Source: Actinomycetota bacterium
GTDB lineage: Bacteria; Actinomycetota; Acidimicrobiia; Acidimicrobiales; Ilumatobacteraceae
DNA length: 9,603 nt
Reading direction: 5' to 3'
NCBI GenBank assembly: GCA_005788205.1
Contig: SXYT01000123.1
Location: 1-9,603, forward strand
Under the pieces are notes generated by a model that saw nothing but the letters and a program-made list of their open reading frames with translations, was not told the DNA's origin and did no database searches. The translations under genes and the position numbers were made by a program. Positions 1-6,840 of the stretch are shown piece after piece (position 1 is the stretch's first letter; each line of letters begins with the position of its first letter).

Positions 1-319
1 CGTGTCCGGCGGCGAGAACGTCTACCCCGCCGAGGTGGAGAACGTCCTCATGTCCCACCCGGCGATAGCTGACGTGGCCGTCATCGGCATCCCCCACGAG
101 AAGTGGGGCGAGACGGCACTCGCCGTGGTCGTGAAGGCCCCCGGCACCGAGGTCACGGAGCAGGAGATCATCGATTTCTCCCGCGAGCGGCTGGCCCGCT
201 TCAAGTGCCCCACCCAGGTGCAGTGGGCCGAGGCCCTGCCGCGCAACCCGAGCGGCAAGGTGCTGAAAAAGGACCTCCGCGAGCCCTACTGGGTCGGCCG
301 CGAGCGCCGCGTGAACTGA
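1..319 (+). CDS. Acyl-CoA synthetase (FadD-like AMP-dependent ligase), C-terminal fragment
   Basis: This is the end of an ATP-dependent acyl-CoA ligase of the ANL superfamily, which activates a carboxylic acid as an acyl-AMP and passes it to CoA. Only the small C-terminal lid domain (about 105 residues) is present; the frame is open to the left edge, so the GTG at position 2 is an internal valine and not a start. Visible motifs are SGGENVYPAEVE (the A8 hinge that swings between half-reactions) and NPSGKVLKK near residues 82-90, which carries the A10 lysine (K86) needed for adenylation. The tail REPYWVGRERRVN resembles actinobacterial FadD proteins. Chain length and substrate are set by the missing N-terminal domain and cannot be judged. 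It points the same way as the secreted-protein gene, but the 102-base gap with its own promoter candidate argues against a shared operon. Confidence 0.93.
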   Translation, partial: VSGGENVYPAEVENVLMSHPAIADVAVIGIPHEKWGETALAVVVKAPGTEVTEQEIIDFSRERLARFKCPTQVQWAEALPRNPSGKVLKKDLREPYWVGRERRVN

Positions 320-343
320 GCCTCCAGACAGGCCCTGGCTGAC

Positions 344-373
344 CCGGCGCCGGCCAATCTGGACAGGCGCCGG
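344..373. repeat. GC-rich repeat pair (ccggcgcc / ggcgccgg) in the 320-421 gap
   Basis: ccggcgcc at 344-351 and ggcgccgg at 366-373 form an 8-bp inverted repeat with a 14-base loop. Because the arms are nearly self-complementary, ggcgccgg also occurs as a direct repeat at 346-353 and 366-373, exactly 20 bp (two helical turns) apart. It could be a terminator hairpin for the acyl-CoA synthetase (no T-run follows, which is common in high-GC actinobacteria) or an operator, since the two copies flank the candidate -35 box at 360-365. The sequence alone does not decide between these. Confidence 0.35.
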
Positions 374-388
374 TTGATTCCCTACTCT
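360..388 (+). promoter_or_regulatory. Candidate sigma-70-type promoter for the secreted-protein gene
   Basis: TGGACA at 360-365 matches the -35 consensus TTGACA at five of six positions. After a 17-base spacer, TACTCT at 383-388 fits the actinobacterial TAnnnT -10 pattern. Transcription would begin near 394-396, leaving a leader of about 27 bases that contains the Shine-Dalgarno-like GAGGGG at 409-414, seven bases before the ATG at 422. No other stretch in the 320-421 gap looks like a promoter. This is a prediction from motif spacing only. Confidence 0.4.
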
Positions 389-421
389 TTGTTAAGTCAG
401 GGCTCACTGAGGGGAATCGCC

Positions 422-2440
422 ATGAAGACAGGTCGCCGTATCACGTCCGGACTGCTCATTGTGGGGGTGATCGCATCGCTCTCGCCTGTCTCCATCGCCG
501 ATGCAGCGACAGCAGCCACCAAGCTCACCGCAAGGGTCAAGGGGGTCGCCGCAGGCACCCAGTTGCTCGCCGTGTACACCTCGGGTGCGAGCGCCCGAGC
601 GAAGGTCTCAGGGGGCAAGGCGACCATCACCCTGCCGAAGAACGTGAAGGCGAGCGGCAAGATCAGCCTCCACCTCGTCAACCCCAACGGCTCCTACGGA
701 GGGTCTGTCTCCATCGGAAAGACCAAGGGAAAGAAGACGACCTGGTACGGAAGCGTCAGTGCGCGCCCAAAGAAGACGACTTCGCTCGGGACGATCACGT
801 ACTCCGCCGCCCAGCAGTACGCCTCCACGAAGGCGGCAGGAGCCACCGCATCGCTTCCCGTCACGGGGACACTGAAGAACGCCAGCAAGGCCGGCAAGCC
901 GGCTGGGGCGGGGCGACTCGGCCTGGCCGCGTCAAAGGCGGTGTCATCGGCCTCGCTCGCGAAGGGCGACTCGATCGACTGGACATGGGGCGTGCAGGCC
1001 TTCGCCGCGGCCGAACAGGCCGCCGGCGGTGACCTCGACGGCGACGGCATGCCGAACACCCTCGACATCGACGACGACGGCGACGGGTTCCCCGATCAGC
1101 TCGACCAGTCCGCGGGCAAGACCGGTTCGAAGCCCACCGCCCTCTATGACGCGTTCAGCTCGCTCACCACGGGGGTGGGCTCCGGCCAGAGCGCCATCAA
1201 CTACAACATCCTCTCCCAGAAGTACGCCGACCCCGCGGAGCTGCGCAAGCAGCTGTCCATCCTGGTCGACGCCAACTTCACACTGAACACACGCGTCGTG
1301 GCGCCCTTCCTCACGGAGGTCCAGAACCTCTCCATTCGGGACGCATGGATCGACTGCACGGGCCTCGCCTGGTGCCTCACGGAGGACTCGGGCAGCACCC
1401 TCGACACGTTCGTCAGCGCACCGCGCATCCTCTCCTGGGGTGACGGCAACATCAAGGACTACTGGAAGTACGCATTCCGCAAGGACGGCCAGACCACTTG
1501 CAGCATCTACGTGCCGACCTCCTCCACGGATGGCTGCAAGTCCGTGAAGTGGTCCGAGTTCACGATGCACAAGATGCTCACGGCGGCGAAGGCTAACGGC
1601 GGCAGCATGCCCGCCAACGCACCGACGTGGACCGACCACACGGGCGGCTTCGGGCTGTACGACGCGTACCACGAGTACCCCGCGGGCAAGGGAGCGAACA
1701 GCTCCGGCTTCGACCTCACCGCGAACGTCCAGCCCCGCGGCTACACGAAGTTCCTCGACAACTTCAAGGCCGGCGACGTGCTCACCGTGAAGGCGACGAT
1801 GAGCGACGGGACCTCGACAGAGATCTCCATGACGATCGCGCCGTTCTTCGTCACGGCACCCACGATCTTCGCCTACACACCGGGCGGGGGCGCGGAAGCG
1901 ACGGTGGATTACCTGACAGCGGAGAGCTGCAACGGGACAGATCAGCCGGGTTGCAGACTCGGAAGCGAGTCACGCAGGGTCAAGGTGTCCGCGGCCAACC
2001 CGAAGCTCACGGTGAAGTTCTGGAGGCCCCAGCGCCTGAGGATTCCCGGTGCCGACGACGCCATCGCCGGCACCGACACCTACCTCGACATGGGCTCGCT
2101 CAACTACAGGGTTTCCGGCTACTCCGGGGACGGTGGCCAGTGGGGCTACTGCTTCAACACCGCAGTCACCATCTCCGACACGAACGGGTCGACATTCGCC
2201 GAGGTGAAGGCCGACCCCCAGTACTCGAACTCGTTCGACTACTACAAGGACGGGTCGGCAGACGCGGCCCCGTCCGCGGGTCGTTTCGTGACCGCCGTCT
2301 TCGATTTCTCGAAGTGCAAGGACATCTCGGTGACCGCGGGCAAGAACTACACGTTCAGGCTCGACGCGGCCGGTGAGGAACTGTTCGGCGGGTCACGGAC
2401 CAACGCGAACCAGAACTTCAACATCACGTTCACGTCCTGA
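422..2440 (+). CDS. Secreted protein of unknown function with a calcium-loop (DxDxDG) cluster
   Basis: A 672-residue exported protein. The ATG at 422 is chosen because GAGGGG lies seven bases upstream and a clear Sec signal peptide follows: a basic start (MKTGRR), a hydrophobic core at about residues 10-25 and an A-D-A cleavage motif at 26-28. The upstream in-frame TTG at 374 lies inside the promoter candidate. Residues about 33-140 look beta-rich and lysine-rich at the end, followed by an Ala/Ser/Gly/Lys linker. Residues 204-228 hold overlapping Asp loops (DLDGDG, then DIDDDGDG), resembling thrombospondin type-3 or dockerin-like calcium sites. The remaining ~440 residues contain eight cysteines, C312/C318, C360/C372, C503/C511 and C577/C632, likely forming disulfides outside the cell. 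There is no LPXTG motif, C-terminal membrane anchor or recognised catalytic motif. I cannot name the C-terminal domain; an adhesive or structural surface role is only a guess. Confidence 0.9.
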   Translation: MKTGRRITSGLLIVGVIASLSPVSIADAATAATKLTARVKGVAAGTQLLAVYTSGASARAKVSGGKATITLPKNVKASGKISLHLVNPNGSYGGSVSIGKTKGKKTTWYGSVSARPKKTTSLGTITYSAAQQYASTKAAGATASLPVTGTLKNASKAGKPAGAGRLGLAASKAVSSASLAKGDSIDWTWGVQAFAAAEQAAGGDLDGDGMPNTLDIDDDGDGFPDQLDQSAGKTGSKPTALYDAFSSLTTGVGSGQSAINYNILSQKYADPAELRKQLSILVDANFTLNTRVVAPFLTEVQNLSIRDAWIDCTGLAWCLTEDSGSTLDTFVSAPRILSWGDGNIKDYWKYAFRKDGQTTCSIYVPTSSTDGCKSVKWSEFTMHKMLTAAKANGGSMPANAPTWTDHTGGFGLYDAYHEYPAGKGANSSGFDLTANVQPRGYTKFLDNFKAGDVLTVKATMSDGTSTEISMTIAPFFVTAPTIFAYTPGGGAEATVDYLTAESCNGTDQPGCRLGSESRRVKVSAANPKLTVKFWRPQRLRIPGADDAIAGTDTYLDMGSLNYRVSGYSGDGGQWGYCFNTAVTISDTNGSTFAEVKADPQYSNSFDYYKDGSADAAPSAGRFVTAVFDFSKCKDISVTAGKNYTFRLDAAGEELFGGSRTNANQNFNITFTS

Positions 2441-2467
2441 CGTCCGGCCCCGGGGAGGGGCTGCAGG

Positions 2468-2480
2468 TACATTGGGGACG
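2468..2480 (+). promoter_or_regulatory. Candidate -10 box for leaderless transcription of the galT-like gene
   Basis: TACATT at 2468-2473 fits the TAnnnT -10 hexamer and ends six bases before the GTG at 2480, so the predicted transcription start falls on the first base of the start codon. No convincing Shine-Dalgarno lies at a useful distance: GGGGAGGGG at 2452-2460 is about 20 bases away and GGGGA at 2474-2478 is almost touching the GTG. This spacing is the usual arrangement of leaderless genes in actinobacteria. No good -35 is visible at 2445-2450 (cggccc), which is common for this promoter class. Confidence 0.35.
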
Positions 2481-3319
2481 TGCCGGACACGCGCGTCGAC
2501 CCTCATCTCGGCACTGTGGTGCATGTCGTCGCGTCACGCCAGTCACGGCCCAACCTCCCGGCGGACGGCTGTCCCTTCTGCGTGGGTGGCCTCGAGGCAC
2601 CCGAGCCGTACCTCGCGACGTCGTTCCCCAACAGATGGCCCGCCCTCGGCGAGGAGCGTTGCGAGGTCGTGCTGTACACACCCGACCATGACGCCACGTT
2701 CCACTCTCTGGGAACCGCGGGCGTTCGGCGCGTGATCGACCTGTGGGCATCGCGCACCGGGGCGCTCGCATCGCAGGAGGGCGTGGAATGCGTGCTGGTG
2801 TTCGAGAACCGCGGCGCCGAGGTCGGCGCGACCATCGCACACCCCCACGGGCAGATCTACGCCTACGACAGCGTGCCGTCACGCATCGCGCGGCGTTTCG
2901 CCGCGGGATGGGCGCCCGATGCTGACCCCGGGACGCGTGCGGTGATTGCAGCCCCCGGGGCGGTCGCCTACGCGCAGCACGCGAGCGTGTTCCCCGTCTC
3001 TCTCATCGTTGCCCCGGCAGAACGTGCCCCTGACCTGGCGTCACTCGGTGGGGCGGCACGCGATGCGCTGGCCGCCGTGCTCGTGGACCTGTTCGCCCGG
3101 CTCGACAGGCTGTACGACGAGCCTCTGCCTTACATGATGTGGATCAACCAGGCCCCGCGCGGCACCGTGGACGGGTGGATGAGCATCGAGATCGTGTCGC
3201 CGTGGCGCGCACGCGGGGTGGCCCGTTACATCGCCGCGGCGGAGGTCGCCGGCGAGGAGTACTTCAATCCTGTTGACCCCGCAGACCTGGCCGCGCGGCT
3301 CCGCGGCCTTGCCCCCTAG
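2480..3319 (+). CDS. galT: GalT-type nucleotidylyltransferase (galactose-1-phosphate uridylyltransferase family)
   Basis: A 279-residue HIT-superfamily enzyme. GalT exchanges UMP between UDP-glucose and galactose-1-phosphate in the Leloir pathway, through a uridylylated histidine, in the cytoplasm. The family opening (RVDPHLG...VVASRQSRP) is at residues 5-24, so the GTG start fits. Zinc ligands match E. coli GalT: C31 and C34 (CPFC), H70 (TPDH) and H121. The active-site stretch HPHGQ spans 121-125, with H123 the nucleophile and Q125 the conserved glutamine, preceded by VFENRGAEVG as in true GalTs. The protein is about 70 residues shorter than E. coli GalT (348), and the ligands of the second, iron site appear replaced (see findings). 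There are no other galactose genes in the window. Related nucleotide-sugar or ADP-sugar phosphorylases share this fold, so the family is secure but the exact substrate less so. Confidence 0.85.
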   Translation: MPDTRVDPHLGTVVHVVASRQSRPNLPADGCPFCVGGLEAPEPYLATSFPNRWPALGEERCEVVLYTPDHDATFHSLGTAGVRRVIDLWASRTGALASQEGVECVLVFENRGAEVGATIAHPHGQIYAYDSVPSRIARRFAAGWAPDADPGTRAVIAAPGAVAYAQHASVFPVSLIVAPAERAPDLASLGGAARDALAAVLVDLFARLDRLYDEPLPYMMWINQAPRGTVDGWMSIEIVSPWRARGVARYIAAAEVAGEEYFNPVDPADLAARLRGLAP

Positions 3320-3330
3320 GCGCCAAGGCC
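3305..3330. terminator. Hairpin between convergent genes
   Basis: GGCCTTG at 3305-3311 pairs with CAAGGCC at 3324-3330 (7 bp, 12-base loop). An overlapping alternative pairs CGGCCT (3304-3309) with AGGCCG (3331-3336). It lies across the galT-like stop codon (3317-3319) and just beyond the stop of the convergent amidohydrolase (3343-3345), with only 23 bases between the genes, so it could serve both strands. There is no T-tract on either side, so efficiency is uncertain. Confidence 0.35.
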
Positions 3331-3342
3331 AGGCCGGGGGTC

Positions 3343-5088
3343 TCAGCCCCTGGTGGTGACGAGACGACCCGGGCGCTCGCCCGTGTCCGTGCCGTTCCTG
3401 CGCGTCACACGGCCCGCCACGATCGTGGCGTCGTAACCCACGGCGTCCTGCAGCAGACGCAGCCCGCCCGCGGGCAGGTCATGGACTGCGTGCGGTGCGA
3501 GCAGACGGAGGTTCTCTAGGTCGATCACGTTGATGTCGGCCCGCTTCCCCTCCTCCAGGCGGCCCCTGTCGGAGAGCCCGTACACGTCCGCGGGCTGGGA
3601 GGTGAGACGGCGAACGCCGTCCTCCAGCGGGAGACGAGCACCGCGGGTGCGCCCCTTGACCCAGTGGGTGAGCATGTAGGTCGGTATCGACGCATCACAG
3701 ATCGCGCCGCAGTGTGCCCCTCCGTCGGCGAGACCGACGACCGCCGCGTCGTCCATCATCTGCTCGTGGAGGACATCGTGGTTCCCGTCCGAGTAGTTGA
3801 ACAGCGGCAGGAGCAGCATGACCGGCTCGTCCGAGGACGTCAGTGCGTCGTACGCGATCTCGAGCGGTGTCACCCCGCGCGCGCGGGCAACGGCGCCGAT
3901 CGAACGGGAGGGGTCGGGCTCGTAGTCAGGCTCGGCTCCGCTCTCCAGCACGTAGCAGCGCTCCACGATCATCGCGAGACCCTTCTGGGACAGGAGCTTG
4001 CCGTCGTCATCGGCCACCGGCTCCTCTGCGAGGATGCGTTCCCTCATGCCGGGGTCGCGCATGGCCGCGATGCGCTCGTGCACGGGCAGGCCCGCAATCG
4101 CCTCGTAGGAGGGCCTCAACGCAAACGGGTTGCGGATCTCGAGGCCGAGCAGGACGCCGAACGGACGCCCGGCGACCAGCGGAACGACACGAGCACCCTC
4201 CCGTCGCCACTGCGCCGCGGCATCCATCTCCTGGCGCCAGCGCCCCGGGTCCTGATCATGCTGCAGGACGATGATTGTGGCGGTGAGCCCCGTCTCTTTC
4301 GCCATGGTGCCGATCCAGTCGAGCTCGCGCTTCGTCACGGCTCCGTCGTCATGGGGGACGATTCCCGCCATCGCGACCTCGAAGATGCGGCCTCCGCCGT
4401 CGCGCACTGCCTTCGCGATGGCGAAGAGCTCGTCGTCATCGGCGAATGTGCCGGGCACGGGGACGCCGTCACTGCTGAGGTGGCCGAGCGTGCGCGAGGT
4501 GGTGAACCCGAAGGCTCCCGCCTCCATCGCCTCGCGGGCGAGGCGGGCCATCTCGGCGACATCCCCGGGCGACGCCTCGGCGTTCCCACCGGCGCGTTCG
4601 TCTCCCATCACGTACGTCCGCAGCGGGCCGTGCGGCAGCTGCACACCGACGTCCATGGACCAGGAACGACCGCGCAGGTTGTCCATGTACTCGGGGAACG
4701 ACTCCCACCCCCATGTCATGCCCTCGTACAGGGCCGTGCCCGGGATGTCCTCGACACCCTCCATCAGGCGCACCAGATGGTCCTCCCGGCCGGGACGCAC
4801 CGGAGCGAACCCGACACCGCAGTTCCCCGTGATCACGGTGGTGACACCGTGCGCAGCGGACGGGTTCAGTTCGTCATCCCACGTGACCTGTCCGTCGTAG
4901 TGGGTGTGGATGTCCACGAATCCAGGTGTGACGATGCGTCCCGCCGCATCGATGGTCTCCGTGGCCGGCTCGTCAATGGACTCGGCGATGCGGACGATGC
5001 GCCCGTCCTTCACTGCCACGTCTGCCCTGCGTGCAGGTGCACCCGTGCCGTCGACCAATGTGCCGTTCTTGATGACGATGTCGAGCAC
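3343..5088 (-). CDS. Amidohydrolase, N-acyl-D-amino-acid deacylase family (copy 2)
   Basis: A cytoplasmic metal-dependent hydrolase of the D-aminoacylase branch of the amidohydrolase superfamily, which splits acyl-amide bonds. I place the start at the GTG at 5088 (581 residues) because AGGGGG at 5102-5097 lies eight bases before it. The in-frame GTG at 5097 would give 584 residues, overlaps the upstream TGA as GTGA, and has the purine run directly against it. Numbering from 5088: a small beta-sandwich precedes the TIM barrel; HTH gives H61 and H63; GNCG gives C90, the usual bridging metal ligand; the late acidic motif LADGGAH gives D455 and H459; the C-terminal sandwich resumes at about 515 (RADINVIDL). 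The two histidines that complete the zinc site in Alcaligenes D-aminoacylase are not seen. It is a clear paralogue of the gene immediately upstream and very probably translationally coupled to it. Substrate unknown. Confidence 0.9.
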   Translation of the reverse strand: MLDIVIKNGTLVDGTGAPARRADVAVKDGRIVRIAESIDEPATETIDAAGRIVTPGFVDIHTHYDGQVTWDDELNPSAAHGVTTVITGNCGVGFAPVRPGREDHLVRLMEGVEDIPGTALYEGMTWGWESFPEYMDNLRGRSWSMDVGVQLPHGPLRTYVMGDERAGGNAEASPGDVAEMARLAREAMEAGAFGFTTSRTLGHLSSDGVPVPGTFADDDELFAIAKAVRDGGGRIFEVAMAGIVPHDDGAVTKRELDWIGTMAKETGLTATIIVLQHDQDPGRWRQEMDAAAQWRREGARVVPLVAGRPFGVLLGLEIRNPFALRPSYEAIAGLPVHERIAAMRDPGMRERILAEEPVADDDGKLLSQKGLAMIVERCYVLESGAEPDYEPDPSRSIGAVARARGVTPLEIAYDALTSSDEPVMLLLPLFNYSDGNHDVLHEQMMDDAAVVGLADGGAHCGAICDASIPTYMLTHWVKGRTRGARLPLEDGVRRLTSQPADVYGLSDRGRLEEGKRADINVIDLENLRLLAPHAVHDLPAGGLRLLQDAVGYDATIVAGRVTRRNGTDTGERPGRLVTTRG

Positions 5089-5102
5089 CGAGATCACCCC
5101 CT
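5088..5102 (-). promoter_or_regulatory. Shine-Dalgarno and stop/start overlap coupling the two amidohydrolases
   Basis: Reading the minus strand, AGGGGG occupies 5102-5097 inside the last codons of the upstream amidohydrolase. Its TGA stop is at 5096-5094, and GTG codons in the downstream frame begin at 5097 (forming GTGA with the stop) and at 5088. Spacing favours 5088, eight bases after the purine run. Either choice implies re-initiation by ribosomes finishing the upstream gene. Confidence 0.55.
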
Positions 5103-6782
5103 GCTGAACTCGCGCAGAACCCGCCCGCTGCGCTCGCCCGTGTTTCTTCCGTGCTCCGTGACGGTGCGGCCGTTGACGATCGTCGCTGCGTAGCCCGACG
5201 CATTGACGCGGAAACGCCCTGACCCGTGCGGGAAGTCGTTCACGTACTCAGGATAGGCAATCTGCAGCGACGAGGCGTCGAACACGTTGACGTCGGCGAA
5301 CTTGCCCGGTGCGAGCGTCCCGCGGTCGACGAGACCGAGGACGCCTGCGGATTTCTGGGTGATCTTGTGCACCGCCTGCTCCAGCGCGGCAGTGCCCCGC
5401 TCACGCACCCAGTAGGAGAGGTAATGGGTGGTGGCATCGGCGTCGCAGATCTGGCCGGCATGCGCACCCGCGTCGCCGAGGCCCGGGATGATGCTGTCGA
5501 GGTTCAGGAACGCGGGCATTGCATCCATGTTCCGGCTGAAGAACCAGACGTTGAAGAGCTCGCGCCCCTCGCTCTCGATGAGCCGGTCGATCACCAGCTC
5601 CACCGGAGACACGCCCTTCTCGGCGGCCAGTTCGGCGACGGACTTGCCACCCTCCATGTGGTAATCCGGCACCTCACCCTGACCGAGCGGGTGCACGAGG
5701 TTTGCGTCGTACCAGAGGCCGCGCGCCTTGCCCTCCTCGACGAGACCGGCACGGGTGGCATCGTCCTTGAGTGCCTCGAGGCGCAGTGCGAGCGTGGGCA
5801 TCTGCATGAGCGCCTTCCAGCGCGGCCCCGCGACAGGCGGGACCTGCTGGAGACCCATGAGGGTGCCGCTCGGGCGGATCTGGGACACGCCGGTCACGCG
5901 CCCGTGGTTCGCCCGCATGTCGTCGATCCGGCCACCCCAGAACTCGACGGGGCCCTGCCCCGTACCGTTCCCGACGCCTGTGGAGAACAGCACGTCGCCG
6001 GCGGTCTCGGCCATCGTGCGCAGCAGGTCCATCTCGTGGTCCATCTTCGTGGCGAAGTCCATGACGGCCTGGAAGATGCCGCCACCGGCGCGGTTCATGC
6101 CCTCGGCCATCGCCACGTACTCGTCCACCGGGGCGTAGGTGCCGGGCACCTTGCGGCCGTCCGGCACGGTGTGCAGCAGGATGCGCGACGTGGAGAAACC
6201 GACTGCCCCGCCCGCAACGGCCTCGGCCATGATGTCGCGCATGAGAGCGAGTTCGTCCGGGGTTGCAGTGCTCCCCTCGTCCATCGACCTGTCCCCCATG
6301 GCGTGGTATCGCACTGCGCAATGGCCGACGAGGCCGACGACGTTGAGTGCGGGGCTCATGCGCTGCACGGAGTCGAGGTACTCCGGGTAGGTGTGCCAGT
6401 CCCACGGGAGCCCGTCGAGGATCGCCTGGCGCGGGATGTCCTCCACGCTCTCCATGAGCTCGGCCAGGTAGGCACGGTTCTGCGGAGTCACCGGCGCGAA
6501 CGAGACGCCGCAGTTCCCGATGAGGGCCGTTGTTACTCCCTGCCATGAGGACGACGTCATCAACGGGTCCCACCCGATCTGGGCGTCGAGGTGGGTGTGG
6601 AGATCCACGAAGCCCGGCGTGACCGTGAGTCCGCGCGCATCGACCTCCGTGACCGCCGCGGCATCGGCAAGATCTCCGATCGCCGTGATGCGGTCGCCAT
6701 CGACCGCCACATCCGCCACGAAGCCTGCTGCGCCGGTCCCGTCGATGACGGTGCCCCCGCGAATCACCATGTCGTGTGCCAT
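5094..6782 (-). CDS. Amidohydrolase, N-acyl-D-amino-acid deacylase family (copy 1)
   Basis: A 562-residue relative of D-aminoacylases and of the actinobacterial 'D-amino acid aminohydrolase' group. The ATG at 6782 is chosen because MVIRGGTVIDGTG, the usual family N-terminus, follows at once. GGGGGA at 6791-6786 precedes it by only three bases, and a longer frame to 6902 would run into the ABC gene with no family similarity. Metal-site residues: H62 and H64 (HTHLD), C91 (GNCG), and D437 with H441 (LGDAGAH). H204 (SRILLH) is also shared with the neighbour. The region where the family normally has its two remaining zinc histidines reads IFQAVM (236-241) and LFST (265-268). The C-terminal beta-sandwich segment is at about 495-545 (KFADVNVFD, ATIVNGR). 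No signal peptide. It follows the ABC exporter gene by 58 bases on the same strand. A role in breaking down or processing an N-acylated D-amino acid or a lactam-like amide is inference. Confidence 0.9.
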   Translation of the reverse strand: MAHDMVIRGGTVIDGTGAAGFVADVAVDGDRITAIGDLADAAAVTEVDARGLTVTPGFVDLHTHLDAQIGWDPLMTSSSWQGVTTALIGNCGVSFAPVTPQNRAYLAELMESVEDIPRQAILDGLPWDWHTYPEYLDSVQRMSPALNVVGLVGHCAVRYHAMGDRSMDEGSTATPDELALMRDIMAEAVAGGAVGFSTSRILLHTVPDGRKVPGTYAPVDEYVAMAEGMNRAGGGIFQAVMDFATKMDHEMDLLRTMAETAGDVLFSTGVGNGTGQGPVEFWGGRIDDMRANHGRVTGVSQIRPSGTLMGLQQVPPVAGPRWKALMQMPTLALRLEALKDDATRAGLVEEGKARGLWYDANLVHPLGQGEVPDYHMEGGKSVAELAAEKGVSPVELVIDRLIESEGRELFNVWFFSRNMDAMPAFLNLDSIIPGLGDAGAHAGQICDADATTHYLSYWVRERGTAALEQAVHKITQKSAGVLGLVDRGTLAPGKFADVNVFDASSLQIAYPEYVNDFPHGSGRFRVNASGYAATIVNGRTVTEHGRNTGERSGRVLREFSRG

Positions 6783-6802
6783 TTGTCCCCCGGTGCTCGT
6801 TG

Positions 6803-6819
6803 CGGCCGCGCCCCGGCCG
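6803..6819 (-). other. Small hairpin in the 58-base spacer after the ABC gene
   Basis: CGGCCG at 6803-6808 and 6814-6819 form a 6-bp GC stem with a five-base loop, between the ABC exporter stop (6841) and the amidohydrolase start (6782). No T-run follows on the minus strand, so it may be only a weak attenuator or mRNA processing structure. TAGGAT at 6832-6827 in the same spacer fits TAnnnT, but no -35 is seen 17 bases upstream, so I do not call a promoter here. Confidence 0.2.
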
Positions 6820-6840
6820 TGCCCGCATCCTATTTCGGGT

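Noticed and set aside
374..421. TTG at 374 as start of the secreted protein (16 extra residues)
   Set aside because: It would put the start inside the predicted promoter and spoil the signal peptide; ATG 422 has a well-spaced GAGGGG.
944..1672. Minus-strand open frame of 242 codons
   Set aside because: Antisense shadow of the secreted-protein gene with no start context or recognisable domain.
1627..2376. Alternative plus-strand frame of 249 codons inside the secreted-protein gene
   Set aside because: Arginine-rich shadow frame of a gene with a signal peptide and correct codon bias; no motif.
2446..2460. ccggccccggggagggg as a terminator after the secreted-protein gene
   Set aside because: CCCCGGGG is a palindrome without room for a loop and has no T-run; it does not form a convincing hairpin.
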